Part shown: positions 1-6,204 of the stretch, piece after piece
How the letters are laid out: the number at the start of each line of letters is the position of its first letter
Numbering within the stretch: position 1 is the stretch's first letter
Source: Flavobacteriales bacterium
GTDB taxonomy: Bacteria > Bacteroidota > Bacteroidia > Flavobacteriales > UA16
DNA: 6,593 bases
Assembly (NCBI GenBank): GCA_030831885.1
Contig: JAURKF010000310.1
Coordinates: forward strand, 1 to 6,593
Reading direction: 5' to 3'
Program-made: the position numbers and the translations under genes
The notes under the pieces: generated by a model
Databases searched by the model: none
Told to the model about the DNA's origin: nothing
What the model saw: the letters and a program-made list of their open reading frames with translations, nothing else

Positions 1-1770
1 GCATATGCTGTAAAATCCATGCGCGTCAACAAGAATTTTAATGAACCTTCTCAAGGTGGGCGAACAGCCGGATCAGTTGAATTGACTGGGCGTGAGGGCG
101 ATTTGAGAAAGCCTTCTGCCCGCATAGAAGTTGGCACCATGAGTATTTCCGGAGCACTCGAGACTCCACTTGATAGCAACGGAAAGGCGGCTTTGTTTAT
201 TTGTGGTAGGCGTTCTATCACCGACTACATCAAGGGACCTGCATATCGTGAAATTTTCAAAACACTTTATTCTTCCTCTATTGTGGCTCCTACTGGCACC
301 GATGCGGAGGAAGCTGCCAGAAAATTTGATCCGCAATTATTGTTTCAGGATATCAATGCCAAGATCACCTTTCGTCCCGCATTCAACCACCATTTCAATG
401 CCTGTTTCTATGCATCGCGCGATGCACTGAACTTCAATTATGCCGATACGTCTTCCGCAGAAAATGTGAATGTTTCCGATATACTTTATAGCGATGAATC
501 GGCAAAATCAAATCGTGGGCTTTCGCTACGCTGGAGCGCGCAGCTTTCACCACGTATCGAAGTGATCAATAGCCTTGGCTATTCTCAGTTCAGGGGATTT
601 TATTTTTCTACAGATTCAATTCGAAATAATTTATTCGGAATTGATAGCACGCAATTTTCGTTTCGCGATGTGACGCTGCACGACTGGTCGGCATTGAACA
701 GCTGGAAATGGAAAAGCCGAAGGCATGAATTGAAATGGGGTATTGCATTCAATCATGTTAACACAAACAACAAGCAACGCAGCTCGGAAAATCCGGAATC
801 CATCGATGTGAAATCCGGCTTCACAACAACAGTATTTGCAGGCGATGAGATACGTCGCGCTCGTTGGATTATTCAGCCCGGAATGCGTTTCAACATATAC
901 AATCTTTCAACTCACAGAGGATATTGGGAACCACGTTTTTCCATTCGGTATGCCTTAATGAACTCGAGGTTGTTTTTGAAGGCGGCAGTTTCACGCTCAT
1001 TACAGTTCGTGCAGCGAATTACTAATCAAAGCATGTATCAAAACGTACCTGATCAATGGCAACCGGCTAGCGAAGATGTTCCGATCCTTACATCCAATCA
1101 GGTGTTGGTTGGCGTGAATCATACAGGTCAACATTGGAGCGCCGATCTGGAGGCCTATTATAAGCTCACTGACGGTCAAGTACTCGATGCTGCAGCCGGG
1201 CAATTTTCTTCAGGAATTTTGAATCAGTTCTATGTGGGAAATTCACGAATAGCAGGGCTTGATGCAACGCTTCAATATGAAAAATCACCTCATAAACTCC
1301 TGGTAAGCGCTTCATGGTTAAGCGCACAATCGAATTACAATGGGTTCGATGTGACTGATATTTCTGAGACGTATAACAGAAGAATGGAAGGCAAGGCCGC
1401 CTATGAATGGACGAAGGGTGCTTGGAATGCAAGCTTTTTTTTCATCGCTGCCGGCGGAGCACCTTACACGGCTTGGCTTGGCTCTTATCTCTATCCAATG
1501 CCTGATGGCACTCAACGCCCTGTTCCACTTTACGGTGGATATAATCGAGCACTGACGCAGCCCTATCTGCGCGCTGACTTAGCCGGTAGTTATCGCTGGC
1601 AATGGAACACGATGCGATGGCAAGTGGTGTTGTCAGTATATAATTTGTTCGACACTCCCAATTATAGGGCATTACAATACAGCGTTGCACCAAATTCAAT
1701 AGGAGTAAATGCGCGTGAAATTCGAATGCTTGGGCGCATACCCTCCATTAACCTCATCTGTCAGTTTTGA
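1..1770 (+). CDS. TonB-dependent outer-membrane receptor, 5'-truncated by the window edge
   Basis: This is the C-terminal ~589 residues of a TonB-dependent receptor, a 22-strand outer-membrane beta-barrel with an internal plug that imports a ligand using TonB energy. The frame is open from base 1 (gca tat gct gta aaa tcc, then ATG at 19), so the ATG at 19 is internal and the true start lies upstream. Residues ~17-72 look like the end of the plug and first barrel strands of Bacteroidota receptors: a GGR motif (residues ~19-21), then a REGDL stretch and, about 40 residues on, GRRS (~69-72), matching the family's GGR...REG...GRR pattern. The rest is barrel-like, with alternating aromatic and polar strands, and it ends in the Phe typical of outer-membrane beta-barrels (...INLICQF). 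The stop overlaps the next gene's ATG by one base. The N-terminal signal peptide, any carboxypeptidase-like domain and most of the plug are not visible. The ligand cannot be inferred. Confidence 0.88.
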   Translation, partial: AYAVKSMRVNKNFNEPSQGGRTAGSVELTGREGDLRKPSARIEVGTMSISGALETPLDSNGKAALFICGRRSITDYIKGPAYREIFKTLYSSSIVAPTGTDAEEAARKFDPQLLFQDINAKITFRPAFNHHFNACFYASRDALNFNYADTSSAENVNVSDILYSDESAKSNRGLSLRWSAQLSPRIEVINSLGYSQFRGFYFSTDSIRNNLFGIDSTQFSFRDVTLHDWSALNSWKWKSRRHELKWGIAFNHVNTNNKQRSSENPESIDVKSGFTTTVFAGDEIRRARWIIQPGMRFNIYNLSTHRGYWEPRFSIRYALMNSRLFLKAAVSRSLQFVQRITNQSMYQNVPDQWQPASEDVPILTSNQVLVGVNHTGQHWSADLEAYYKLTDGQVLDAAAGQFSSGILNQFYVGNSRIAGLDATLQYEKSPHKLLVSASWLSAQSNYNGFDVTDISETYNRRMEGKAAYEWTKGAWNASFFFIAAGGAPYTAWLGSYLYPMPDGTQRPVPLYGGYNRALTQPYLRADLAGSYRWQWNTMRWQVVLSVYNLFDTPNYRALQYSVAPNSIGVNAREIRMLGRIPSINLICQF

Positions 1771-2501
1771 TGAAAAAGTTTTTCTACATAGCGATTATAT
1801 GTTTGAGCTCCTGTAGCAAGACCGCTGATTTTTCCATGGAAAACAAAGCTATTTTCGGGTTGTGGGTTGCAGGGGAAGTACCAATCATTAACGCTGTCTT
1901 ATTTGATAATGAAAACTATCAAATAACTAATGACGATCGATTCGAGTTGGTGTTTCCCGATGGAGAGATAGGTTCATTCACGTTCACCAATGCTTCCTAT
2001 GCATTGCAATCTGAACGGCTTCCTCAGGCAGGTGAGCGGGTGGTATTGAACTGGCTCCGCAGCAGCGATACAGCGCGCGTGGTTGTGGATTTCCCACCCC
2101 AGGCGATTATCACATCGATAGCGGACGATACGCTGGTATATTCTGAAAATACGGGCACTCTTATCGAATGGTTAGTCCCTTCAAGCAATGCTGAGTTCGC
2201 CTTACAACTCGAATGCACCGAGGGACAACCAATACCATTACCGTTAGGCCCGGGTAATTTCGGGGAATTATTCAATGGACCCCAAGTGTCATCCCAACTG
2301 CAATTGAATGCCGAGGCATTTACATTTTATGGATCTCATCAATTGAGAATTTCAGTGTTAAATGATGAGCTTTTGGGACTTTTTTTCTTTGATCCGAGCG
2401 ATATTCGCGGCCTGTTAAAAAATGGCCTCGACAATGTAATCGGGGGTAAAGGATTTGTAACAGCCATCTCAACAACCAATGTTCCGCTAGAAATTGAATG
2501 A
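1770..2501 (+). CDS. Surface-type lipoprotein paired with the TonB receptor, DUF4249-like
   Basis: This is a 243-residue predicted lipoprotein. It starts with a short basic, hydrophobic signal (MKKFFYIAII) and a lipobox LSSC, with the lipidated Cys at residue 15. I chose ATG 1770 because it overlaps the receptor stop as TGATG, which suggests translational coupling; the in-frame TTG at 1767 would add only one residue. After the Cys, residues ~30-110 look like a beta-sandwich domain (a turn at FPDGEIG, then NASYALQSERLPQAGE, ending in a DFP motif). Residues ~114-150 look like a second fibronectin-like segment. The C-terminus has the pattern DNVIGGKGF (~221-229). This order resembles DUF4249 lipoproteins, which commonly sit next to TonB receptors in Bacteroidota, but the protein is shorter than most of that family, so the family call is tentative. 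The inferred role is a surface accessory or ligand-binding partner of the receptor. The lipoprotein call is firm; the specific function is unknown. Confidence 0.78.
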   Translation: MKKFFYIAIICLSSCSKTADFSMENKAIFGLWVAGEVPIINAVLFDNENYQITNDDRFELVFPDGEIGSFTFTNASYALQSERLPQAGERVVLNWLRSSDTARVVVDFPPQAIITSIADDTLVYSENTGTLIEWLVPSSNAEFALQLECTEGQPIPLPLGPGNFGELFNGPQVSSQLQLNAEAFTFYGSHQLRISVLNDELLGLFFFDPSDIRGLLKNGLDNVIGGKGFVTAISTTNVPLEIE

Positions 2502-2564
2502 TTTTAAAGGATGTAGGTAGGGTATAGAAAGATAGCATTGTAAGACCAACGGCCTCGGCCAAGG

Positions 2565-3389
2565 ATGAATAAATATCAAAACATATTGAAGCGTTGGAAG
2601 GCTCCCGAAGGAAAGTCAACCGATCAGGCATGGCTTGAGCTTCAAGACAAAATCAACCAACTCGAGAAAAATCCAAAGGTGGTTCGTTTCAGTTGGAGGC
2701 CCATGATTTCTGTTGCCGCTGCTGCCGCCATCATTGTTGGATTAATCCTATTCTGGCCCGATCAAGAGTTACAAACCTTTTCAAGCGGCACAGGAAAAAT
2801 GGAAGTTGTGACGTTGCCCGATGCTTCGATTGCCGCGTTGAATGCTGAATCTACCATTTCCTTCTCGGAAGACTGGAGCGAAGAACGTGTTCTCGATTTG
2901 AAAGGGCAAGCGTTTTTCGAAGTGGTGAAGGGCAGCAAGTTTAGTGTAGTAACATCTGCAGGCATTGTCGAAGTGCTTGGAACTTCGTTCGATGTGTATG
3001 CGCGAAATAATGATTTCCGGGTTGCCTGTCACACCGGTAAGGTGGTGGTGCGTGTCGGTTCACAGTCGGTAGAAATTACACCGGGTTTCGCAGCTAACCT
3101 AGAAAATGGGAATTTACAGCTGAGCGAATTTGAACTTGCGAAACCGGATTGGCGCAAGGGTGAATTCAGTTTTGAATCTGCACCACTTACCGATGTGCTC
3201 AAGGAACTAGAGCGTCAATTTGGGGTGAGATTGCAAACACCTTCTCTTGAGGGTAGGCTTTACACCGGCCGATTCAACAATAAAAATTTAGAAGACGCAC
3301 TGCAGTTGATTTGCTTACCAATGGGATTGAAATACACCATTAAAAGTGACAATCTGGTAATTATAGAAGATGCGCAAAATGTTAAATGA
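2565..3389 (+). CDS. FecR-family anti-sigma factor with C-terminal DUF4974-like domain
   Basis: This 274-residue inner-membrane protein passes signals from an outer-membrane receptor to an ECF sigma factor. A short cytoplasmic region (~1-46, containing EGKSTDQAWLELQDKI) is followed by one membrane span (~47-64, an Ala/Ile-rich run ending LILFW). The periplasmic FecR domain covers ~79-175 and shows the family motifs: LPDASIAALNAES (84-96), the R-V-L-DLKGQAFFEV block (108-120) and VEVLGTSFDVYA (135-146). Residues ~196-268 match the Bacteroidota C-terminal FecR domain (DUF4974): W-KGEFSFESAPLTDVLKELER, then TGRF and a final LVIIED strand. ATG 2565 is the only start, because the frame is closed by TAA at 2541-2543. 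AAGG lies directly against the ATG, too close to act as a normal ribosome site. The gene follows the lipoprotein after 63 bases and is probably in the same transcript. No sigma gene is adjacent here, so its partner is unknown. The cytoplasmic part is short for the family. Confidence 0.92.
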   Translation: MNKYQNILKRWKAPEGKSTDQAWLELQDKINQLEKNPKVVRFSWRPMISVAAAAAIIVGLILFWPDQELQTFSSGTGKMEVVTLPDASIAALNAESTISFSEDWSEERVLDLKGQAFFEVVKGSKFSVVTSAGIVEVLGTSFDVYARNNDFRVACHTGKVVVRVGSQSVEITPGFAANLENGNLQLSEFELAKPDWRKGEFSFESAPLTDVLKELERQFGVRLQTPSLEGRLYTGRFNNKNLEDALQLICLPMGLKYTIKSDNLVIIEDAQNVK

Positions 3390-3481
3390 ATATGCGTGCA
3401 CAACTTTTATGGGTTATTCAGGTTTTAAAATTGGTATTTGGGGCGGGTCGTGAAGCGCATTCTCACATGAAGAATAAGTAA
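3386..3481 (+). CDS. Possible 31-residue ORF overlapping the fecR stop (doubtful)
   Basis: An ATG at 3386 overlaps the fecR TGA in the ATGA arrangement typical of translational coupling and opens 31 codons to TAA at 3479-3481. The second in-frame ATG (3392) gives a peptide beginning MRAQLLWVIQVLKLVFGAG, a basic residue followed by a hydrophobic stretch, somewhat like a signal sequence or a single membrane helix. It sits where many Bacteroidota FecR genes are followed by a receptor gene, so it might be a small membrane peptide, a remnant of a lost gene, or chance. I recognise no family and there is no ribosome site. I list it only because of the overlap and hydrophobicity. Confidence 0.15.
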   Translation: MNMRAQLLWVIQVLKLVFGAGREAHSHMKNK

Positions 3482-3489
3482 CACACGGC

Positions 3490-3508
3490 TGAAGCATTCA
3501 CTGCTTCA
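3490..3508 (+). other. Small hairpin in the fecR-queA spacer
   Basis: TGAAGCA (3490-3496) and TGCTTCA (3502-3508) form a perfect 7 bp inverted repeat around a 5-base loop. No T-run follows it, so it is not an intrinsic terminator by itself. It lies 32 bases before the strong terminator at 3541 and could be a 3'-end stabiliser of the fecR message or an operator dyad. Function is not shown. Confidence 0.35.
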
Positions 3509-3540
3509 TCTAGTATAGTTAGTTTTAGTTAAGGTTTAGA

Positions 3541-3574
3541 ATTATGGCCGAAAACGTTCGGCCATAATTTTTTT
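3541..3574 (+). terminator. Intrinsic terminator after the receptor/FecR operon
   Basis: The arms ATTATGGCCGAA (3541-3552) and TTCGGCCATAAT (3557-3568) pair perfectly over 12 bp around the tetraloop AACG; A3540 and T3569 can add a thirteenth pair. A run of seven T (3568-3574) follows on the + strand. The opposite strand has no T-run after the stem (it reads TCTAAACC), so termination is directional. It ends transcription coming from the receptor-lipoprotein-FecR genes and lies 31 bases before the queA ATG. Confidence 0.92.
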
Positions 3575-3605
3575 ATTTAGGCAAGAGCTGCGTTTCTTTG
3601 CCGCC

Positions 3606-4826
3606 ATGCATCCGAGCGAATTATCCATCGACACCTTTCAATATGAGTTACCCGAGCATAGGATTGCAAAATTTCCTCTTCCTGAGCGCGATCAATCGAA
3701 GTTGCTAGTTTATCACGATAGAGCAATATTCGATTCCCATTTTTACGATTTACCCAACCAGCTCGAGGCGGGAGATTTACTCGTCATAAACAATACGCGC
3801 GTAATACCGGCGCGTCTTATCCTTTACAAAGAAACTGGCGGTGCTATTGAAGTTTTTTGCCTCGACCCGATGGGAATGGGTCATCAGGATGCTATGGCAG
3901 CCGGCTCAGGAATTCGATGGAAATGCCTTGTTGGCGGAGCAAAAAAATGGAAGGACGATCAACTGATTGGTGTGAAAATCAATCGAAATGGCATCTCAGT
4001 CCAATGCTATGCTGCTTGTATTAGTCGTCAAAACGATGCCTTTATTATTGAATTTACCTGGGATGATCCAAGCTTGGTTTTCTCAGAATTTCTCGACGCA
4101 GCAGGAAAAATTCCACTTCCGCCATATTTCAACCGTGAAGCCGAACTATCCGACCTTGAGCGCTATCAAACAGTGTTTTCCAAGTATCAAGGTTCCGTTG
4201 CCGCCCCCACAGCGTCGCTTCATTTTACAAAAGCTGTATTTCAATCATTACAACAAAGAGATGTGCAAGTTGATGAGCTAACCCTGCATGTGGGTGCCGG
4301 AACATTCAAGCCTGTCAGTTCGGAAACATTGAGCGGACATGAAATGCATAGCGAGTGGTTTTCTATTTCGCGCAACACCCTTATCAAGTTACGCAACCAT
4401 GATTATAGGCGTCTGATTGTGGCCGGCACAACAAGCTTGCGCACCATAGAGTCATTGTTCGGACTAGGAGTTCAGTTGAGGCGAGGAATAACATGGAATG
4501 AAATGCCGCTTCTCTCACAATGGGAAATGTATCATTACAATGAGGAGCGTGTCACACTGCAAGAAGCGCTCGATGCCCTTATTCTGTACTTGGATAGTAA
4601 AGAGCTCGATTATCTGCATGCCTCTTCATCCCTGCTCATTGCGCCTTCATTTCGATTTCGCTTGACGGATGGGCTTATTACCAATTTTCATCAACCAAAA
4701 AGCACACTGATGGTGCTGGTGGCAGGTTTTATCGGTGATGGTTGGAGGCAGGTGTATCAGCATGCGATAGATAACGACTACAGATTCCTGAGCTATGGTG
4801 ATAGTTCATTGTTGTGGCGCGGCTAA
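3606..4826 (+). CDS. queA: S-adenosylmethionine:tRNA ribosyltransferase-isomerase QueA
   Basis: QueA transfers and isomerises the ribose of S-adenosylmethionine onto 7-aminomethyl-7-deazaguanine at the wobble position (34) of GUN-anticodon tRNAs, giving epoxyqueuosine, the second-last step of queuosine synthesis in the cytoplasm. Family motifs appear in order: YELPEHRIA (13-21), RDQSKLLV (28-35), the GDLLVINNTRVIPARL block (56-71), GKIPLPPYFNR (167-177), YQTVF...GSVAAPTASLHFT (187-208), LHVGAGTFKPV (227-237), HEMHSE (245-250), GTTSLRTIES (274-283), LITNFHQPKSTL (357-368) and YRFLSYGDSSL (392-402). At 406 residues it is longer than the ~345-356 of enterobacterial QueA. The extra residues fall largely between GTTSLRTIES and LITNFH (~290-340). 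ATG 3606 is the only ATG start compatible with the N-terminal motif. There is no Shine-Dalgarno and only 31 bases follow the upstream terminator. All expected core motifs are intact, so the enzyme should be active. Confidence 0.97.
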   Translation: MHPSELSIDTFQYELPEHRIAKFPLPERDQSKLLVYHDRAIFDSHFYDLPNQLEAGDLLVINNTRVIPARLILYKETGGAIEVFCLDPMGMGHQDAMAAGSGIRWKCLVGGAKKWKDDQLIGVKINRNGISVQCYAACISRQNDAFIIEFTWDDPSLVFSEFLDAAGKIPLPPYFNREAELSDLERYQTVFSKYQGSVAAPTASLHFTKAVFQSLQQRDVQVDELTLHVGAGTFKPVSSETLSGHEMHSEWFSISRNTLIKLRNHDYRRLIVAGTTSLRTIESLFGLGVQLRRGITWNEMPLLSQWEMYHYNEERVTLQEALDALILYLDSKELDYLHASSSLLIAPSFRFRLTDGLITNFHQPKSTLMVLVAGFIGDGWRQVYQHAIDNDYRFLSYGDSSLLWRG

Positions 4827-6071
4827 TTACACAGAGCGAATAGCATCAACCGGATTAAGACGAGAGGCTTTTATCGCAGGTATTATACCTGCTATTACAC
4901 CTACTGCCACTGAAATGGTTATGCCGGCAACCACGCGCTCGATTGGAAGTATAAAGCTAAAATCGATTACGGCTCCAAGTCCCATCACGGTGAGCCAAAC
5001 CAATAAAAGCCCAACCGCTCCGCCGATGATGCAAAGTGAAATAGACTCAAACAAGTATTGGATTAAGATGAAATAATTCTTTGCACCCAACGACTTCTGA
5101 ATACCAATAAGTGGAGTTCTTTCCGCAACCGACACAAACATGATATTGGCAATACTGAACGCTCCCACCAGAATGGAGAAAATTCCAATAACCAATCCCA
5201 CTATATTGAATACGTCAATTATGCTATCGACGATTTCATTTATCATGGATGACTCGATGATGGAAAAGTCTTTGTCGGCCTTTGGTTTAATGCGCCGAAC
5301 CTCCCGAAATGCGCCCGTTACCTCATCGCGTAATTGCTGATTGGAAACACCGGACTTCGCTTTAATGAAAATTTTCGAATCCTCATTTTGAGGCGGAATA
5401 AGTCGGGTGGCGTATTGGAAGGGCATCATTACAGCCCCATCCATTCCATCGCCAAACAGCGTCGTGCCTTCCTTGGCAAAAACACCAATGACTTGCACTT
5501 TCAAGCCCCCTATCTTAATCTCCTTGCCTAACGGTGAGTCCATTCCGAACAACTGACTTTTCACCGTGTTGCCAATGATGGCGAAGTTCTTACCCTCCTC
5601 CGCCTCTATTTCATTGAAGTATCGGCCTTCGGCTATGTTCAATGCAATGGCCTTGTTGTAATCGTAAGTTACACCAATAATACCAGTGTCTTCCAAGCTG
5701 TTGCTCATATAAGATGAAGTTCCACTTGTCGACGATTGGAAAGCAACCGCGTCTGCACACTCAATTTTTTCTTCAAGCACCTTCATATCCCGCAATGCCG
5801 GGGGCCTTCTGCGCATGTATTTCCACCACGCATAATCCTCTTCACCGTCCTCAGGTCCAAATGGCCACTTTTGAATAAAAACTACATCCGAACCAATGCT
5901 GTCGAAACTGGATTTCATTTCGGACTCCATACTATCAACGACACTCAACACAAAGATGATTGAATAGATTCCAATGGTGACTCCAAGCAAGGAAAGTACC
6001 GTGCGCAGCCTGTTTGCATTCAGAGCGTGCAACGCAAACAGAAAGCTCTCGCGGATTAAATTCAGAATCAT
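4827..6071 (-). CDS. MacB/FtsX-family ABC transporter permease
   Basis: This 414-residue inner-membrane permease subunit has the MacB layout. A cytoplasmic N-terminal helix leads into the first span (~23-45, RLRTVLSLLGVTIGIYSIIF), then a large periplasmic MacB-type domain (~46-280), then the FtsX core with three spans (~287-313, ~337-363, ~378-400). The conserved cytoplasmic loop AERTPLIGIQKSLGA (316-330) and the C-terminal PAIKASRLNPVDAIR (398-412) are both present; the loop is where the partner ATPase docks in this family. ATG 6071 is fixed by an upstream in-frame TAG nine bases (three codons) from the start. Such permeases work as dimers with a LolD/MacB-like ATPase, either in mechanotransmission (export of peptides, drugs or lipoproteins) or in lipoprotein trafficking. 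No ATPase or membrane-fusion protein is encoded in the window, so substrate and direction are unknown. Its stop (TAA, complement of 4827-4829) directly abuts the queA stop. Confidence 0.93.
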   Translation of the reverse strand: MILNLIRESFLFALHALNANRLRTVLSLLGVTIGIYSIIFVLSVVDSMESEMKSSFDSIGSDVVFIQKWPFGPEDGEEDYAWWKYMRRRPPALRDMKVLEEKIECADAVAFQSSTSGTSSYMSNSLEDTGIIGVTYDYNKAIALNIAEGRYFNEIEAEEGKNFAIIGNTVKSQLFGMDSPLGKEIKIGGLKVQVIGVFAKEGTTLFGDGMDGAVMMPFQYATRLIPPQNEDSKIFIKAKSGVSNQQLRDEVTGAFREVRRIKPKADKDFSIIESSMINEIVDSIIDVFNIVGLVIGIFSILVGAFSIANIMFVSVAERTPLIGIQKSLGAKNYFILIQYLFESISLCIIGGAVGLLLVWLTVMGLGAVIDFSFILPIERVVAGITISVAVGVIAGIIPAIKASRLNPVDAIRSV

Positions 6072-6105
6072 GCGGCTAATCTAACGAAATGAATACCACA
6101 CGGCG

Positions 6106-6134
6106 CTGACAATGCATCATCAAGCAGGTATAAT
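6106..6134 (+). promoter_or_regulatory. Sigma70-like promoter candidate for the exported-protein gene
   Basis: CTGACA (6106-6111) and TATAAT (6129-6134) are separated by exactly 17 bases. That is 5 of 6 and 6 of 6 matches to the E. coli sigma70 -35 and -10 boxes at the optimal spacing. A start of transcription near 6141 would give a leader of about 64 bases before ATG 6205. Housekeeping promoters in Bacteroidota usually follow a different pattern (a -33 TTTG and -7 TAnnTTTG), so this match could be chance or could mark an unusual promoter. Confidence 0.4.
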
Positions 6135-6144
6135 TTATTTCCCT

Positions 6145-6175
6145 TTGTGGCGTTCATCATGCCTTTGCGCCACAA
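6145..6175. promoter_or_regulatory. 8 bp inverted repeat in the divergent spacer (operator or leader hairpin)
   Basis: TTGTGGCG (6145-6152) and CGCCACAA (6168-6175) are perfect reverse complements 15 bases apart, with centres 23 bp apart, about two helical turns. It lies between the divergent permease and exported-protein genes and just downstream of the predicted start of transcription. It could be an operator for a dimeric regulator or a GC-rich 8 bp stem in the mRNA leader. The repeat is certain; its function is not. Confidence 0.4.
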
Positions 6176-6204
6176 GTTCTTGTCGATTTTTGCCCTTAAC
6201 CTTG

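Noticed and set aside
19..21. ATG at 19 as the start of the receptor gene
   Set aside because: The frame is open to base 1, and the protein begins in the middle of the plug region with no signal peptide, so this Met is internal.
1767..1769. TTG 1767 as start of the lipoprotein
   Set aside because: The next codon is ATG at 1770 in the overlapping TGATG arrangement, which is the more likely start and leaves the lipobox signal unchanged.
2533..2540. TAGCATTG before fecR as a Bacteroidota -7 box
   Set aside because: It has one mismatch to TAnnTTTG and no TTG-type -33 element at about 19 bases upstream, so it is too weak to call a promoter.
73..2631. Minus-strand ORFs of 65-103 codons across the receptor, lipoprotein and start of fecR
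   Set aside because: They are antisense to strongly supported genes and their translations show no domain or signal features.
3390..3605. preQ1 or other riboswitch upstream of queA
   Set aside because: The spacer does not show the short C-rich/A-rich preQ1 aptamer pattern. Only a simple hairpin and an intrinsic terminator are visible.
4812..4820. TTGTGGCGC near the end of queA, identical to the reverse complement of 6167-6175 in the divergent spacer
   Set aside because: It lies within conserved-length queA coding sequence (codons near SLLWRG) with no second arm nearby. A single 9-base match is probably chance.
4795..5963. Several + strand ORFs of 65-93 codons within the permease gene
   Set aside because: They lie antisense to a well-supported permease CDS, lack domains and look like frame shadows.
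6112..6114. ATG 6112 as an alternative start of the exported protein
   Set aside because: It is in frame, but it would place ~31 non-signal residues before the signal peptide and lies inside the predicted promoter spacer.
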